From Facklamia sp964471435 (lineage in GTDB: Bacteria > Bacillota > Bacilli > Lactobacillales > Aerococcaceae): a stretch of DNA of 64,000 nucleotides. Made by a program: the position numbers and the translations under genes. How positions within the stretch are numbered: the first letter of the stretch is position 1; each line of letters starts with the position of its first letter. The notes under the pieces were generated by a model that had not been told where the DNA came from, made no database searches, and worked only from the letters and a program-made list of their open reading frames with translations. Shown piece after piece: positions 1 through 7,901 of the stretch. The DNA is taken from assembly GCA_964471435.1 (NCBI GenBank), contig CAYYGA010000001.1, forward strand, positions 1 through 64,000, read 5' to 3'.

Positions 1-27
1 AAAAAAGACTCTTCTTATAAAGAGTCT
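1..27 (-). terminator. Intrinsic terminator of the polysaccharide deacetylase gene
   Basis: An 8-bp perfect stem (positions 6-13 with 20-27) and a 6-nt loop are followed, in minus-strand sense, by a run of U (AAAAAA at 1-6 on the plus strand). It lies directly after the stop codon at 30-32. Confidence 0.8.
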
Positions 28-29
28 AA

Positions 30-971
30 TTACTCCATCGGTTGAATGGAGTTCTCCTGTGTTGCAATTAGAAGAGGGTCCACAATTACATAACCTTGCT
101 GACGGTAGCCATCTATCATTCTTTCTAAAGCCTTTGCTGTCCAATAACGATCGTGCATCAGGATATTGGCGCCACTATGCAGATAAGGGTTTTCCAGAGA
201 TATTTCTGCCAAAGCATCTGCTTCTAAGTAGTCGTCCATCCAGTCATAACCGAATGTCCAATTGATTAACTGCATTCCTAATTCATTACAAATTAAAATG
301 GTGTCCAAATTATATAGACCAAAGGGAGGTCTAAACCAACGCGGCTTTTCACCAGTAACTTCTTCAATCAACCTGCTTGTCGTTTCAATTTCCCTGTACT
401 GTTCCTCATAAGTTAAATCACGTAAAGCAGGGTGAGTCTGGGTATGATTCCCAATTTCAAATCCCATCTCATAAAGCTTCTTGGTTATTTTATACCCTTC
501 CTCATTTTCTAGATACATACCATTTACAAGAAAAATAGCATTAACATCTTTAGCTTTTAATGTTTGAGCTATTTCCAGGGCGTAAGAATCCGGCATCTGC
601 GGTGCATCATCAAAAGTGAATAATAAAACATCCGCATCAGCTTCTTCTACTAAAGGGAAGACTTCTGAAGAAATATCGGGATCATCATGGATGTAATAAG
701 CATGGCCTTCTTCATTAGGACTGGCGTATGCTGAATAATCCGTCCAAGCCCGGCGCCCGCCAGGTGCTTTTTCAGTAGATGATTCCTCTTCATCCATTTC
801 TTCTTCTACTGCTTCTGATACTGCTTCTGAATTTTCTATGAATTGGTTTTCCTGTGAACTTTCTTGAACATCTTCTTGTGTTAAAGTAATTTCAGGAATG
901 TCTGTTTCTGAAGCTCCCACTTGACAACCGATTGTCATTAAAAAGAGCACCATCATAATAAACACTCGCAT
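30..971 (-). CDS. Polysaccharide deacetylase family lipoprotein (NodB homology)
   Basis: A 313-residue exported enzyme. The N-terminus is a hydrophobic signal with a lipobox ending in Cys16, so it is probably a membrane-anchored lipoprotein. Residues about 22-70 are an acidic Glu/Ser-rich linker. The NodB domain follows with recognisable motifs: TFDD (Asp121, Asp122), HTQTH (His176 and His180, metal ligands), RPPFG (214-218) and LMHD (His273). The family removes N-acetyl groups from peptidoglycan or other cell-wall sugars; the substrate here cannot be read. The metal-binding triad and catalytic residues look intact, so it should be active. It is monocistronic, with its own terminator, and ends the leftmost part of the window. 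It could act in lysozyme resistance, which is only an inference. Confidence 0.88.
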   Translation of the reverse strand: MRVFIMMVLFLMTIGCQVGASETDIPEITLTQEDVQESSQENQFIENSEAVSEAVEEEMDEEESSTEKAPGGRRAWTDYSAYASPNEEGHAYYIHDDPDISSEVFPLVEEADADVLLFTFDDAPQMPDSYALEIAQTLKAKDVNAIFLVNGMYLENEEGYKITKKLYEMGFEIGNHTQTHPALRDLTYEEQYREIETTSRLIEEVTGEKPRWFRPPFGLYNLDTILICNELGMQLINWTFGYDWMDDYLEADALAEISLENPYLHSGANILMHDRYWTAKALERMIDGYRQQGYVIVDPLLIATQENSIQPME

Positions 972-1061
972 CTTTTATCTCATTCCTCTCATCTTAAACT
1001 CAATATACTATTGATATTAACTTCATCTTAGCATATTTTCTTTAAGATAGTCGAGGTGTTT

Positions 1062-1676
1062 TTAAAAGGTAGTCTCTAACCAATCTTGCCCTGCTTGAAT
1101 TACTGCTGGAGTGATTTGATGAGAACGGACCCATACCTGGTCGACTTTTGCTCCTCTATCCTCAAACAATTTTACAACTTTATGACTTTCTTCGACTGGA
1201 CAGATTGGATCTTGTTCTCCCATAGAAAGCAGAACGTTTGTTTTACTTAAGTCAAGCGAAGAATCGACTTCCAGCGGATAAAGCGGCGCCATAATGATTC
1301 CATATTTTAAAGGTGTGTTCGATCGCAACAATAAATTGATCGCAATGTTCGCTCCATTTGAAAAACCAACTAATATGGCTTCTTCTGCTTTAAATTCATA
1401 TTTCTTTGCAGCCTCTTGAACAAACTTTTCTAAATTTTCACCCCGCTCAGCTAAGTCTTCTAAATCATATTTCCCCATCCCGGTTCGTTTAAAATATCTT
1501 AATTGGCCGTTTTCATCTACATCTCCTCTCACAGATAAAACGCCATAAGCAGGATTAAGTGCTTGAGCAATCGGCAGCATATCTTTTTCATTACCGCCTG
1601 TACCGTGCAGTAAAACAAAAACAGGTTTATTTTTGTCCCCTGCTTGGTAGATATGTTCGTATGTTAGTTGTGACAT
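1062..1676 (-). CDS. MhqD-like alpha/beta hydrolase (carboxylesterase family)
   Basis: A 204-residue cytoplasmic alpha/beta hydrolase. The nucleophile elbow GFSNG, Asp in GEQDP and His in VRSHQ give a complete Ser-Asp-His triad. An in-frame ATG lies 9 nt upstream at 1685, but it touches the ribosome binding site (AAAGGA); the ATG at 1676 has correct spacing and is preferred. It is the last gene of a three-gene run with two ring-cleaving dioxygenases. In Bacillus subtilis the related MhqD is co-regulated with such dioxygenases by MhqR in the response to quinones and catechols. That context, not the fold, supports a detoxification role; the actual ester or thioester substrate is unknown. Confidence 0.8.
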   Translation of the reverse strand: MSQLTYEHIYQAGDKNKPVFVLLHGTGGNEKDMLPIAQALNPAYGVLSVRGDVDENGQLRYFKRTGMGKYDLEDLAERGENLEKFVQEAAKKYEFKAEEAILVGFSNGANIAINLLLRSNTPLKYGIIMAPLYPLEVDSSLDLSKTNVLLSMGEQDPICPVEESHKVVKLFEDRGAKVDQVWVRSHQITPAVIQAGQDWLETTF

Positions 1677-1695
1677 TGATAACATCCTTTCATTT

Positions 1696-2595
1696 TTAAA
1701 TTTTTATTTCTGGTAAAGCTGCTTCATAGTCGCCGCGCTCGGTTTCATATTGAGGCGGTAACATTAATTTATTTCCCGCTTCTTCTACTTCTTCATCGAT
1801 AAAAAAGCCAGGTCCTTTAGTGGCATATTCATAAATTACTCCACCGGGTTCCCTGGAATAAAGAGCGCGGAAATAATGACGATCCTTAATTTCAGATGTT
1901 CTAAACCCTGCCTTTTCAATAATTTGCTTCCAGGCCAGTTGATTCTCTTCATCTTCCACTGCCCACGCGATATGATGAACTGTACCTAATCCAAAACGAC
2001 CACGAGCTAAAATTTCTTGAGGGACGATCAGATGATGTGCTTCTTTACCTTTTGTTAAGTAATGATGTCTATCATCGATATTTTCTTTATAAAGCTCTAA
2101 ACCTAATCTGTCGACTAAAAAGGCATGAGATTCTGCCGGCTTGTTAGACAAAAGAACTGCTCCATGGAAATTCATTAAATCTTTCGTATTGGAAGCTTCT
2201 TCCCCTTCCACTAAGGCGAGGGCGAGTCCATGAGGATCTTCAAACTCTAAAGTATCTTTTATAAAAAGCTTGGATGTCTGGGTTTCCACTTCAGCTTCGG
2301 CTAAACGATCCTGCCAATAACTGAAACTTCCAGCTGGGATACGAAAAGCAATTCTGCCGACTTGGCCGCTGCCTGTCCTCCCTTTAATTGAATCATTGGA
2401 CCAGTTAAAAAAAGTCATCACAAAGCCTTCACTAAGTGCATGGTCCGCAAAATATAAATGATAAGTTGATGGATCTTCAAAGTTTACTGTGCGCTTTATT
2501 AAACGGAGACCTAATACATTCTGGTAAAAATGGATATTTTCATTAGGATTCCCCACTATTGCGGAAATATGATGGATTCTTTCAATAGGCTTCAT
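1696..2595 (-). CDS. Ring-cleaving dioxygenase, VOC/glyoxalase superfamily (MhqO-like)
   Basis: A 299-residue protein built from two vicinal-oxygen-chelate halves. Candidate metal ligands are the His pair near the N-terminus (RIHHI), the HHIAW motif in the second half and the Glu in IYEYAT near the C-terminus. A TTG nine bases upstream (2604) overlaps the AAAGG ribosome binding site, so the ATG at 2595 is taken as start. It lies 19 nt upstream of the hydrolase gene and 26 nt after its paralogue at 2622-3578. Family members cleave or detoxify catechols and hydroquinones. Two diverged copies side by side suggest different substrate ranges or a heteromeric enzyme; the sequence does not decide this. 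Confidence 0.82.
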   Translation of the reverse strand: MKPIERIHHISAIVGNPNENIHFYQNVLGLRLIKRTVNFEDPSTYHLYFADHALSEGFVMTFFNWSNDSIKGRTGSGQVGRIAFRIPAGSFSYWQDRLAEAEVETQTSKLFIKDTLEFEDPHGLALALVEGEEASNTKDLMNFHGAVLLSNKPAESHAFLVDRLGLELYKENIDDRHHYLTKGKEAHHLIVPQEILARGRFGLGTVHHIAWAVEDEENQLAWKQIIEKAGFRTSEIKDRHYFRALYSREPGGVIYEYATKGPGFFIDEEVEEAGNKLMLPPQYETERGDYEAALPEIKI

Positions 2596-2621
2596 GGATT
2601 TCAACCTTTCTGGAATTTATA

Positions 2622-3578
2622 TTAAGATAAACTAGTATCAAAAGGACGAATAGCAGCTTCAATTTCTTCCCTTTTAGCTTCTAAAAGTGGAGGTAATGCC
2701 AAGGTTTCCCCCATTGTTTCATAAGGTTCGTCTGTAGCAAAACCTGGCCCATCTGTTGATAATTCAATCAGAATATGGCCGATGCGTGCGTAGAGGGCTC
2801 CAAAATAAAAGCGGTCCACCAAACCTGATGATCCAATTCCTAACTTATTATAGTATTCCAGCCACTCTTCAAGGTCTGCTTGGTCTTCCACTCTAAAAGC
2901 GACATGATGAACTTCACCATAACCCTGCTGACCCTGAGGACCTTGAGTTTCACGCCTTAAAATCATCTGTCCCCCGTTACCACCTTGACCTACTTCTAAT
3001 AAGGTGATATTTTCTTTTTCTTCCACAAGATGGAAGCCATAAACTTCCTGCATCAGCTTTTTAAACTCATCATAGTAACTCACCGTTATTTCAATCGGTC
3101 CTAATCCGTATACCGCATACTCGTGAGGAACAGGACTTTTTTTCCAAGGGGTTCCTGGTCGGACACCTTTATTATTTTCATCTGAAATCAATTGATAACG
3201 CTGACCATCTGCTTCTTCAAAGGGCAGTATTTTTTTATCAAATAATTCCTGGATTTCTTCATGCTTTATATCCATTTCTTCGAAACGCTTTTTGTAATAC
3301 TCAATCGCTTTATCTGACGGCACTCTTAAGGAAGTCCGAGTGATAGAGTTGGTACCGTACCTTCCTTGAGGTATATTAGGAAAGTCAAAGAAAGTCATAT
3401 CTGTTCCTGCTAATCCCTGGTCATCTGCATAAAATGTATGGTAGGTATGAATATCATCTTGATTAACTGTTTTTTTAACCAACCTCATCCCCAGCACTTC
3501 TGTCATAAATTGATAATTTCTTTCAGCACTATCAGTCATAGCTGTTACATGGTGAATTCCTAATAATTCTCTCGTCAT
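2622..3578 (-). CDS. Ring-cleaving dioxygenase, VOC/glyoxalase superfamily (MhqA-like)
   Basis: A 318-residue VOC-superfamily protein, first gene of the detoxification operon. The motifs GIHHVTAM near the N-terminus, EVHHVAF in the second half and a Glu in LIELST supply the usual two-His-one-Glu metal site. A GTG at 3587 is possible but the ATG at 3578 sits better behind the weak AGAAG ribosome binding site. An MhqR-like operator (3642-3659) lies about 65 bp upstream, so the operon is expected to be repressed until quinones or similar electrophiles are present. It is related to the 1696-2595 gene but clearly diverged from it. Confidence 0.82.
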   Translation of the reverse strand: MTRELLGIHHVTAMTDSAERNYQFMTEVLGMRLVKKTVNQDDIHTYHTFYADDQGLAGTDMTFFDFPNIPQGRYGTNSITRTSLRVPSDKAIEYYKKRFEEMDIKHEEIQELFDKKILPFEEADGQRYQLISDENNKGVRPGTPWKKSPVPHEYAVYGLGPIEITVSYYDEFKKLMQEVYGFHLVEEKENITLLEVGQGGNGGQMILRRETQGPQGQQGYGEVHHVAFRVEDQADLEEWLEYYNKLGIGSSGLVDRFYFGALYARIGHILIELSTDGPGFATDEPYETMGETLALPPLLEAKREEIEAAIRPFDTSLS

Positions 3579-3641
3579 ACCATTCACTTCTTTCTTTTGA
3601 GTTCTTGTTTATCAGTAAGTGTCATCTTCTCACATTTTAAC

Positions 3642-3659
3642 TATCTCGAAATCGAGACA
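3642..3659. promoter_or_regulatory. MhqR-like operator in front of the dioxygenase operon
   Basis: Perfect inverted repeat TCTCGA-AA-TCGAGA at 3644-3657 within a TATCTCGA-AATCGAGAC context. It closely matches the MhqR box known from B. subtilis (tATCTcgaAtTCgAGATa, recalled from memory). A loose minus-strand promoter (TTGTCT, TAAAAT, short 15-bp spacer) overlaps it, which fits repression by promoter occlusion. Confidence 0.75.
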
Positions 3660-3679
3660 ACCGGGTAAAAAAACGCAGT

Positions 3680-4105
3680 TTACCCGTAACGAGTAATGCG
3701 CTTTAATTTATCCCGCATATCTGTAATTTCTGATAATGAAAGTTCTTCAAATAAATTCATTAATCTTTTTGCATGCTCTGGATATAATTTTTCCATTAAT
3801 TCGCGGCCTTCTTCTGTAATAGATGCAAAAGTTACTCGTCTATCTTTTTCATCCGGCCGTCTTTCAACAAAACCTTTATTGCATAATTTATCTACAACAT
3901 AAGTAGTACTTGAACTCGCAATTAAAATCCGTTGGCCTATTTTTTGAATAGGTTGTTCTCCTCGATTATATAATAATTCCATCACAGCAAATTCAGTAAC
4001 ATTCAAATTATAACGGCCCGCATCTTCTTTAACTACTTTTTCAAATAACCCATGCACTCTCATTAAAGCAATATAAGTTTTTAAAGTTTCTGTTTCACGA
4101 CTCAA
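3680..4105 (-). CDS. MarR-family transcriptional regulator (MhqR-like)
   Basis: A 141-residue winged-helix repressor of the MarR family: the recognition-helix region (IASSSTTYVVDKLCNKGFVERR) is followed by the wing with the typical DERR/DEKDRR-type motif. The start is TTG at 4103-4105, supported by a strong AAGGGGGG ribosome binding site 7 nt upstream. It is the upstream neighbour of the dioxygenase cluster, and near-identical operator palindromes occur both in its own promoter and in front of the dioxygenases, so autorepression and control of the cluster are likely. One Cys is present (in DKLCNKG), which could sense electrophiles; that is inference. A hairpin overlaps its stop codon (3662-3686) but lacks a following U-run. 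Confidence 0.87.
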   Translation of the reverse strand: MSRETETLKTYIALMRVHGLFEKVVKEDAGRYNLNVTEFAVMELLYNRGEQPIQKIGQRILIASSSTTYVVDKLCNKGFVERRPDEKDRRVTFASITEEGRELMEKLYPEHAKRLMNLFEELSLSEITDMRDKLKRITRYG

Positions 4106-4137
4106 GATTATCCCCCCTTATTAGAAATAAATTCTTT

Positions 4138-4153
4138 ATCTCGAATTCGAACT
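4138..4153. promoter_or_regulatory. MhqR-like operator in the promoter of the MarR gene
   Basis: TATCTCGAATTCGAACTT contains the left half and centre of the MhqR box exactly; the right arm is degenerate. It lies just downstream of the -10 box at 4156-4161, near the expected transcription start, the usual place for an autorepressor site. Confidence 0.7.
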
Positions 4154-4155
4154 TA

Positions 4156-4184
4156 ATGATATCGTATAAATTTTAAGCTGTCAA
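4156..4184 (-). promoter_or_regulatory. Sigma-A promoter of the MarR-family regulator
   Basis: Read on the minus strand: TTGACA (4184-4179), 17-bp spacer, TATCAT (4161-4156). The -35 is a perfect match. The operator at 4138-4153 immediately follows. Confidence 0.75.
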
Positions 4185-4226
4185 GATTAAAGCTAAAATT
4201 TTTCGTGAAAGTTTTAAATAAAATGA

Positions 4227-4256
4227 TTGAGTTTTTAGGTAGATATCGCCTATAAT
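4227..4256 (+). promoter_or_regulatory. Promoter of the GNAT acetyltransferase gene
   Basis: TTGAGT (4227-4232), 18-bp spacer, TATAAT (4251-4256). Transcription would begin near 4263, which excludes the ATG at 4264 as a start and supports the ATG at 4294. Confidence 0.7.
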
Positions 4257-4293
4257 AATCCTTATGCTTATTGATTATAAAGGGGGCTTCACT

Positions 4294-4863
4294 ATGTTAT
4301 TAAAAAATGCCACACTCACTTTCCGAAATGTTAAACAGCTTGATGCAGAAAGAATACAGGAAATATATCGACCTTATATTTTACATACAAATTATAATTT
4401 GGATAGTGAACTTCCTAGTGTGGAGCAATTGAAAAACCGGATTAACTCTACTAAGTCTCACTTACCTTTTGTAGTCGTAGAGTGTGACAATATAGTAATG
4501 GGTTTTGCATACATTAGTCCTTTCTACCATTATGCTTTAACCAATGCTGGCTTATTAAGTATTTATGTAGCTGAAGACTGCCCAATAAAGGGCGTCGGCT
4601 ATCAGCTGTTAAACACAATTGAAAACTGCCTGTTGGACACTGACTTAGAATATATTATCTCTTCCATAGTGACAGATAATCAGCGCAGCATTCGTTTTCA
4701 CGAAAAAAATGGTTTTGAAGAAATGATGTATCTGCCTGACTTTGCTTGTAAAAACGGACAGTTCCTGGATGTTGTCTGGATGAGAAAACCCTTATGTAAG
4801 CTGGTCCCTATCCTGGAAATTCAACCGGCGGTTTTACAGTTGACTCCTTTTTTTAAAAAGTAA
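4294..4863 (+). CDS. GNAT family N-acetyltransferase
   Basis: A 189-residue GNAT enzyme, probably cytoplasmic. The acetyl-CoA region is seen at LLSIYVAEDCPIKGVGYQLL and the late motif TDNQRSIRFHEKNGFEE is typical of the phosphinothricin/YwnH-like branch. The start chosen has an AAGGGGG ribosome binding site 8 nt upstream; an earlier ATG at 4264 coincides with the predicted transcription start. It is one of the few plus-strand genes and is transcribed divergently from the MarR regulator and convergently to luxS. The acceptor substrate (amino acid, antibiotic or other amine) cannot be inferred. Confidence 0.82.
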   Translation: MLLKNATLTFRNVKQLDAERIQEIYRPYILHTNYNLDSELPSVEQLKNRINSTKSHLPFVVVECDNIVMGFAYISPFYHYALTNAGLLSIYVAEDCPIKGVGYQLLNTIENCLLDTDLEYIISSIVTDNQRSIRFHEKNGFEEMMYLPDFACKNGQFLDVVWMRKPLCKLVPILEIQPAVLQLTPFFKK

Positions 4864-4873
4864 AGCTAAAATA

Positions 4874-4938
4874 AAAAGAACCCGATTTTAAATCAGGAGC
4901 CTGATAAAGTACAGGTGTCCTTACAAATGGGTTCTTTT
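4874..4938. terminator. Bidirectional terminator between the GNAT gene and luxS
   Basis: AAAAGAACCC at 4874-4883 pairs with GGGTTCTTTT at 4929-4938. The 45-nt interior contains a smaller hairpin (TCAGG-AG-CCTGA, about 4893-4904). A and T tracts flank both sides, so it can serve both convergent genes. Confidence 0.75.
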
Positions 4939-4951
4939 ATTTTACTCGCTT

Positions 4952-5428
4952 TTAATCATCATATGAAAAGTTGAGGTCTGTTATTTCTTGTAAAGTGGTA
5001 AAGTATCTTTTTGCATAGTAGTTGGCCATTGGTAAATTTTGGTCTAAATAATTTCCACAGTCTCTGGCAGACGCTCCGGGGATTTCACCTTCAAATTCTG
5101 CCGTAAATTTAAAAGTATCTTTCATTAACTGTAAAACATCTGCAGGTTTAACCGCATCCGTTAAAATTAAATAGAAACCAGTACGACAGCCCATCGGCCC
5201 AAAATAAATCACTTCCTCTTTGAATTGTGGATGGTTTCTTAAATATGTAGCAGCAATATGTTCAATAGTATGAATTTCAGCTGTATTCATTACGGGTTCT
5301 TCGTTAGGAGAAGTAATTCTTAAATCATAACTGATGAGCTCTCTATCAGCTATTTGGTCTTTACGGGAAACATAAATTCCGGGTTGTAGTTTATTATGAT
5401 CAATTGTGAAACTAGCTATTTTTTCCAT
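4952..5428 (-). CDS. luxS: S-ribosylhomocysteine lyase (LuxS)
   Basis: LuxS cleaves S-ribosylhomocysteine to homocysteine and DPD, the precursor of autoinducer-2, within the activated methyl cycle. The 158-residue length is normal. The HTIEH motif gives the metal ligands His53 and His57, Cys124 in ARDCGN is the third ligand, and Cys81 in GPMGCRTG is the catalytic cysteine. All are present, so the enzyme should be functional. It has its own promoter (5461-5489) and a terminator shared with the convergent GNAT gene. No pfs/mtn gene is next to it. Confidence 0.97.
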   Translation of the reverse strand: MEKIASFTIDHNKLQPGIYVSRKDQIADRELISYDLRITSPNEEPVMNTAEIHTIEHIAATYLRNHPQFKEEVIYFGPMGCRTGFYLILTDAVKPADVLQLMKDTFKFTAEFEGEIPGASARDCGNYLDQNLPMANYYAKRYFTTLQEITDLNFSYDD

Positions 5429-5460
5429 TTTATCCTCCTTATAAAAATCAGTCTTCCTTT

Positions 5461-5489
5461 AACATAGTAAAAAAAGTTTCTAAAGTCAA
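5461..5489 (-). promoter_or_regulatory. Promoter of luxS
   Basis: Minus-strand TTGACT (5489-5484), 17-bp spacer, TATGTT (5466-5461), ending about 35 bp before the luxS ATG; the AAGGAGGA ribosome binding site follows. It overlaps the end of comEC. Confidence 0.65.
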
Positions 5490-7901
5490 TCAATGCATGG
5501 CTTGTTTAATCTTAATACCCCAGATTGGGTGGTATGTAATTTGAACAGCACCGCTGGAAGAGGTCGATAAAAATGGGATTGACAGCCGGTTTAAACCCTC
5601 GATTACTTCCGGGTGAGGATGGCCGTAACGGTTATCTGCTCCTGCAGATATAAAAGCTATGTCAGGGTGATAGTGACTGATAAACTCATCGCAGCTGGAA
5701 GTTTTACTACCATGATGCCCTAATTTAAGTAAATCAATCTGCAGATGAGGTTTTAATTTAATCAATTCCTTTTCTTTTTCAGCAGCCAGATCCCCCATAT
5801 TCAAAAAGTTCATTCCGCCAATTTCAATTTGAGTGATTAAAGAGGAGTTATTTGAAATGTCCGGGTCAAAGTAATCATATTTAGTCAAAGGTAGGCTAAA
5901 GAGTGTCAGACCTTTAATCAAGTCTTTGATTTCACTTCCTGCGGGCAGGATTGCTAAGTTAGTCTGCGACCTTAATTGTTTGCTGATATCCTGCCAGGCA
6001 CTCGATTCATAAGTATATTGTGAAAGGTAGATTTGCTTAATAGGAAGTTCTTGAGCTAAAGCTTCCAAGTTACCTAAGTGGTCTCCATCTGGATGTGTAA
6101 TGATTAATCCGGTAATATGGTTGACTCCTAAAGCCTTTAAAGCAGGTAATAAATTTCTTTTAGCAAAGTTTTTATCAAACAGACTCTTCTCTTCGCCTTC
6201 AACAGCCTGCCAATCCACTCTCCCTCCCGTATCGATTAACCAATGAGCGTTCGAAAAAGCGGGCTGATATAATAAAGCATCTCCTTGACCCACATCTAAG
6301 ATAGTGAGTCTGGTGGTAAAATCTCCCAGAGGACAAAGAAATATTATAAAAAAGTAGCTGATACCAATCAAACAATAAGCCCTTCTTTTCCTTCCGCTTT
6401 TTTTAATCAAACTTAACCAGCTAATTGCTGCCAGCCATAGTAAAGCAATTTCCCACCACACCCGTACACCTGTAATTACACTGAATTTATTCTGCCAGCT
6501 TTCTATACTGATTAACTGCCGGCTGTTTTCGAAAATATTAGAAAGCACACTAATTATTTTTATGAAAAACTCCCATTGTTGGCCTAAAAATAAAAAGCCA
6601 GTAATAGCAAACATTAATGGCATCACCCCTTTTTCAAAAATAACGGCAAATACCAGCAAAATGCCTAATTGGACTGGAATCCATTCTGCATTTGAATTGA
6701 GTAAGAGCGGCCATGAAAAAAGGAGACAAAGCAGAGTGAGTTCAAAATTATTTTTAAAAGTTTGGACGAGATTCTGTGCATAAACTTCTTTATTTTGCTG
6801 ATAAAATGTTATCAAATAAGTCATGAGAAAACTCAAAATAAAGCCCAGCTGAGTCACATAATATGGATTAATCAATAATAATATCAAACAAACAAGCGAG
6901 AGGATATCGAAAGAGCTGAAAGCTAAGTTAAGTTTTTTAGCTGCTTTTCCAGAGTAGTAAACCGATACTGAACGGATAACCCCTATCGGCCAGGCAATTA
7001 AACTTCCATAAAAACATAAAAAGAAAAAGACACCTCCTTGTACAATGTCGGGTTCGATTCCCAGTCTTAATAAAAATCCGGTCAGTCCTTTGCGGATAAA
7101 ATAGATATGAAAACCAGAAATTGAAAAGTAGTGCAGAATACCTAATTTAGCAAATTCTTCTTTATAGTTTCGATAGGCCGGCGAATCCAAATTGAAGAAA
7201 AGTTTATTATGTAAGCCGACTAAAGGGATTTCTTCAAAGTTTCTTAAAAAATGAGTGAGATAACGGCGTTGATTTATCCACCAGAGTTTGGGAGAATCAA
7301 AAAACTTCGCCTCCAGCCAAGCTATTTGATCAATTTCTTCAATCGCTACCGTCCAGTCTATATTTTGATAACTTAAATAGGATTGGTAATTAAACACTCC
7401 AAAATTCCTCGCAGGATCAGGCTTTTTAATATTGGCTTTTACATCCAGCACCGCAAGCTTTTCAGTTATTAAAGACAGCTCCTGTTCTTCATCTTCTTGA
7501 TACCAATAACTTGCCTGTACGGGAATCATAAGAGGTTCTTCATGACTACCAGCAATCCATAACTGGCCCGGACCGGTTAAATATCCCGGGCTGTGGGACA
7601 TCCGTCCGGGGTCTGTAATTAATTTAGCCTGGATTTCCTCGGGAAAATTCAGACTTTGATGCTTTAAAGTCTGCTGTTTTACTGAAAAAGTCCGCCCTAA
7701 AGTTAACAGACTGAGAGCCAGCAAGACGACAAACCAAGTCTTATTGTATAAACAGAAGTTTCGTATAAGTAAAATAATAACCACTATCCATAAATACCAT
7801 TGGCTAAAAACCAAACTGGTCATCAAAGAAAAGACAAACAACATACCGAATATCCAGTGGTATTGACATTGATTCAGAATACTTCCAAAATTTTTTATCA
7901 T
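5490..7901 (-). CDS. comEC: ComEC/Rec2 DNA uptake channel protein
   Basis: An 803-residue polytopic membrane protein that forms the channel for single-stranded DNA during natural transformation. Two N-terminal membrane segments and an OB-like extracytoplasmic region come first, then the competence domain with many membrane segments, including the conserved stretch around LHYFSISGFHIYF. A C-terminal metallo-beta-lactamase domain begins near residue 532 with LDVGQGD and contains HPDGDH (about 603-608) and GHHGS (about 728-732), thought to degrade the non-transported strand. Its start codon directly abuts the comEA stop, so the two are translationally coupled. The length and all domains appear intact. 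Confidence 0.95.
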   Translation of the reverse strand: MIKNFGSILNQCQYHWIFGMLFVFSLMTSLVFSQWYLWIVVIILLIRNFCLYNKTWFVVLLALSLLTLGRTFSVKQQTLKHQSLNFPEEIQAKLITDPGRMSHSPGYLTGPGQLWIAGSHEEPLMIPVQASYWYQEDEEQELSLITEKLAVLDVKANIKKPDPARNFGVFNYQSYLSYQNIDWTVAIEEIDQIAWLEAKFFDSPKLWWINQRRYLTHFLRNFEEIPLVGLHNKLFFNLDSPAYRNYKEEFAKLGILHYFSISGFHIYFIRKGLTGFLLRLGIEPDIVQGGVFFFLCFYGSLIAWPIGVIRSVSVYYSGKAAKKLNLAFSSFDILSLVCLILLLINPYYVTQLGFILSFLMTYLITFYQQNKEVYAQNLVQTFKNNFELTLLCLLFSWPLLLNSNAEWIPVQLGILLVFAVIFEKGVMPLMFAITGFLFLGQQWEFFIKIISVLSNIFENSRQLISIESWQNKFSVITGVRVWWEIALLWLAAISWLSLIKKSGRKRRAYCLIGISYFFIIFLCPLGDFTTRLTILDVGQGDALLYQPAFSNAHWLIDTGGRVDWQAVEGEEKSLFDKNFAKRNLLPALKALGVNHITGLIITHPDGDHLGNLEALAQELPIKQIYLSQYTYESSAWQDISKQLRSQTNLAILPAGSEIKDLIKGLTLFSLPLTKYDYFDPDISNNSSLITQIEIGGMNFLNMGDLAAEKEKELIKLKPHLQIDLLKLGHHGSKTSSCDEFISHYHPDIAFISAGADNRYGHPHPEVIEGLNRLSIPFLSTSSSGAVQITYHPIWGIKIKQAMH

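Noticed and set aside
3662..3686. Terminator of the MarR gene
   Set aside because: An 8-bp stem (CGGGTAAA/TTTACCCG) is present, but it overlaps the stop codon and no U-run follows it on the minus strand; read-through into the dioxygenase operon remains possible.
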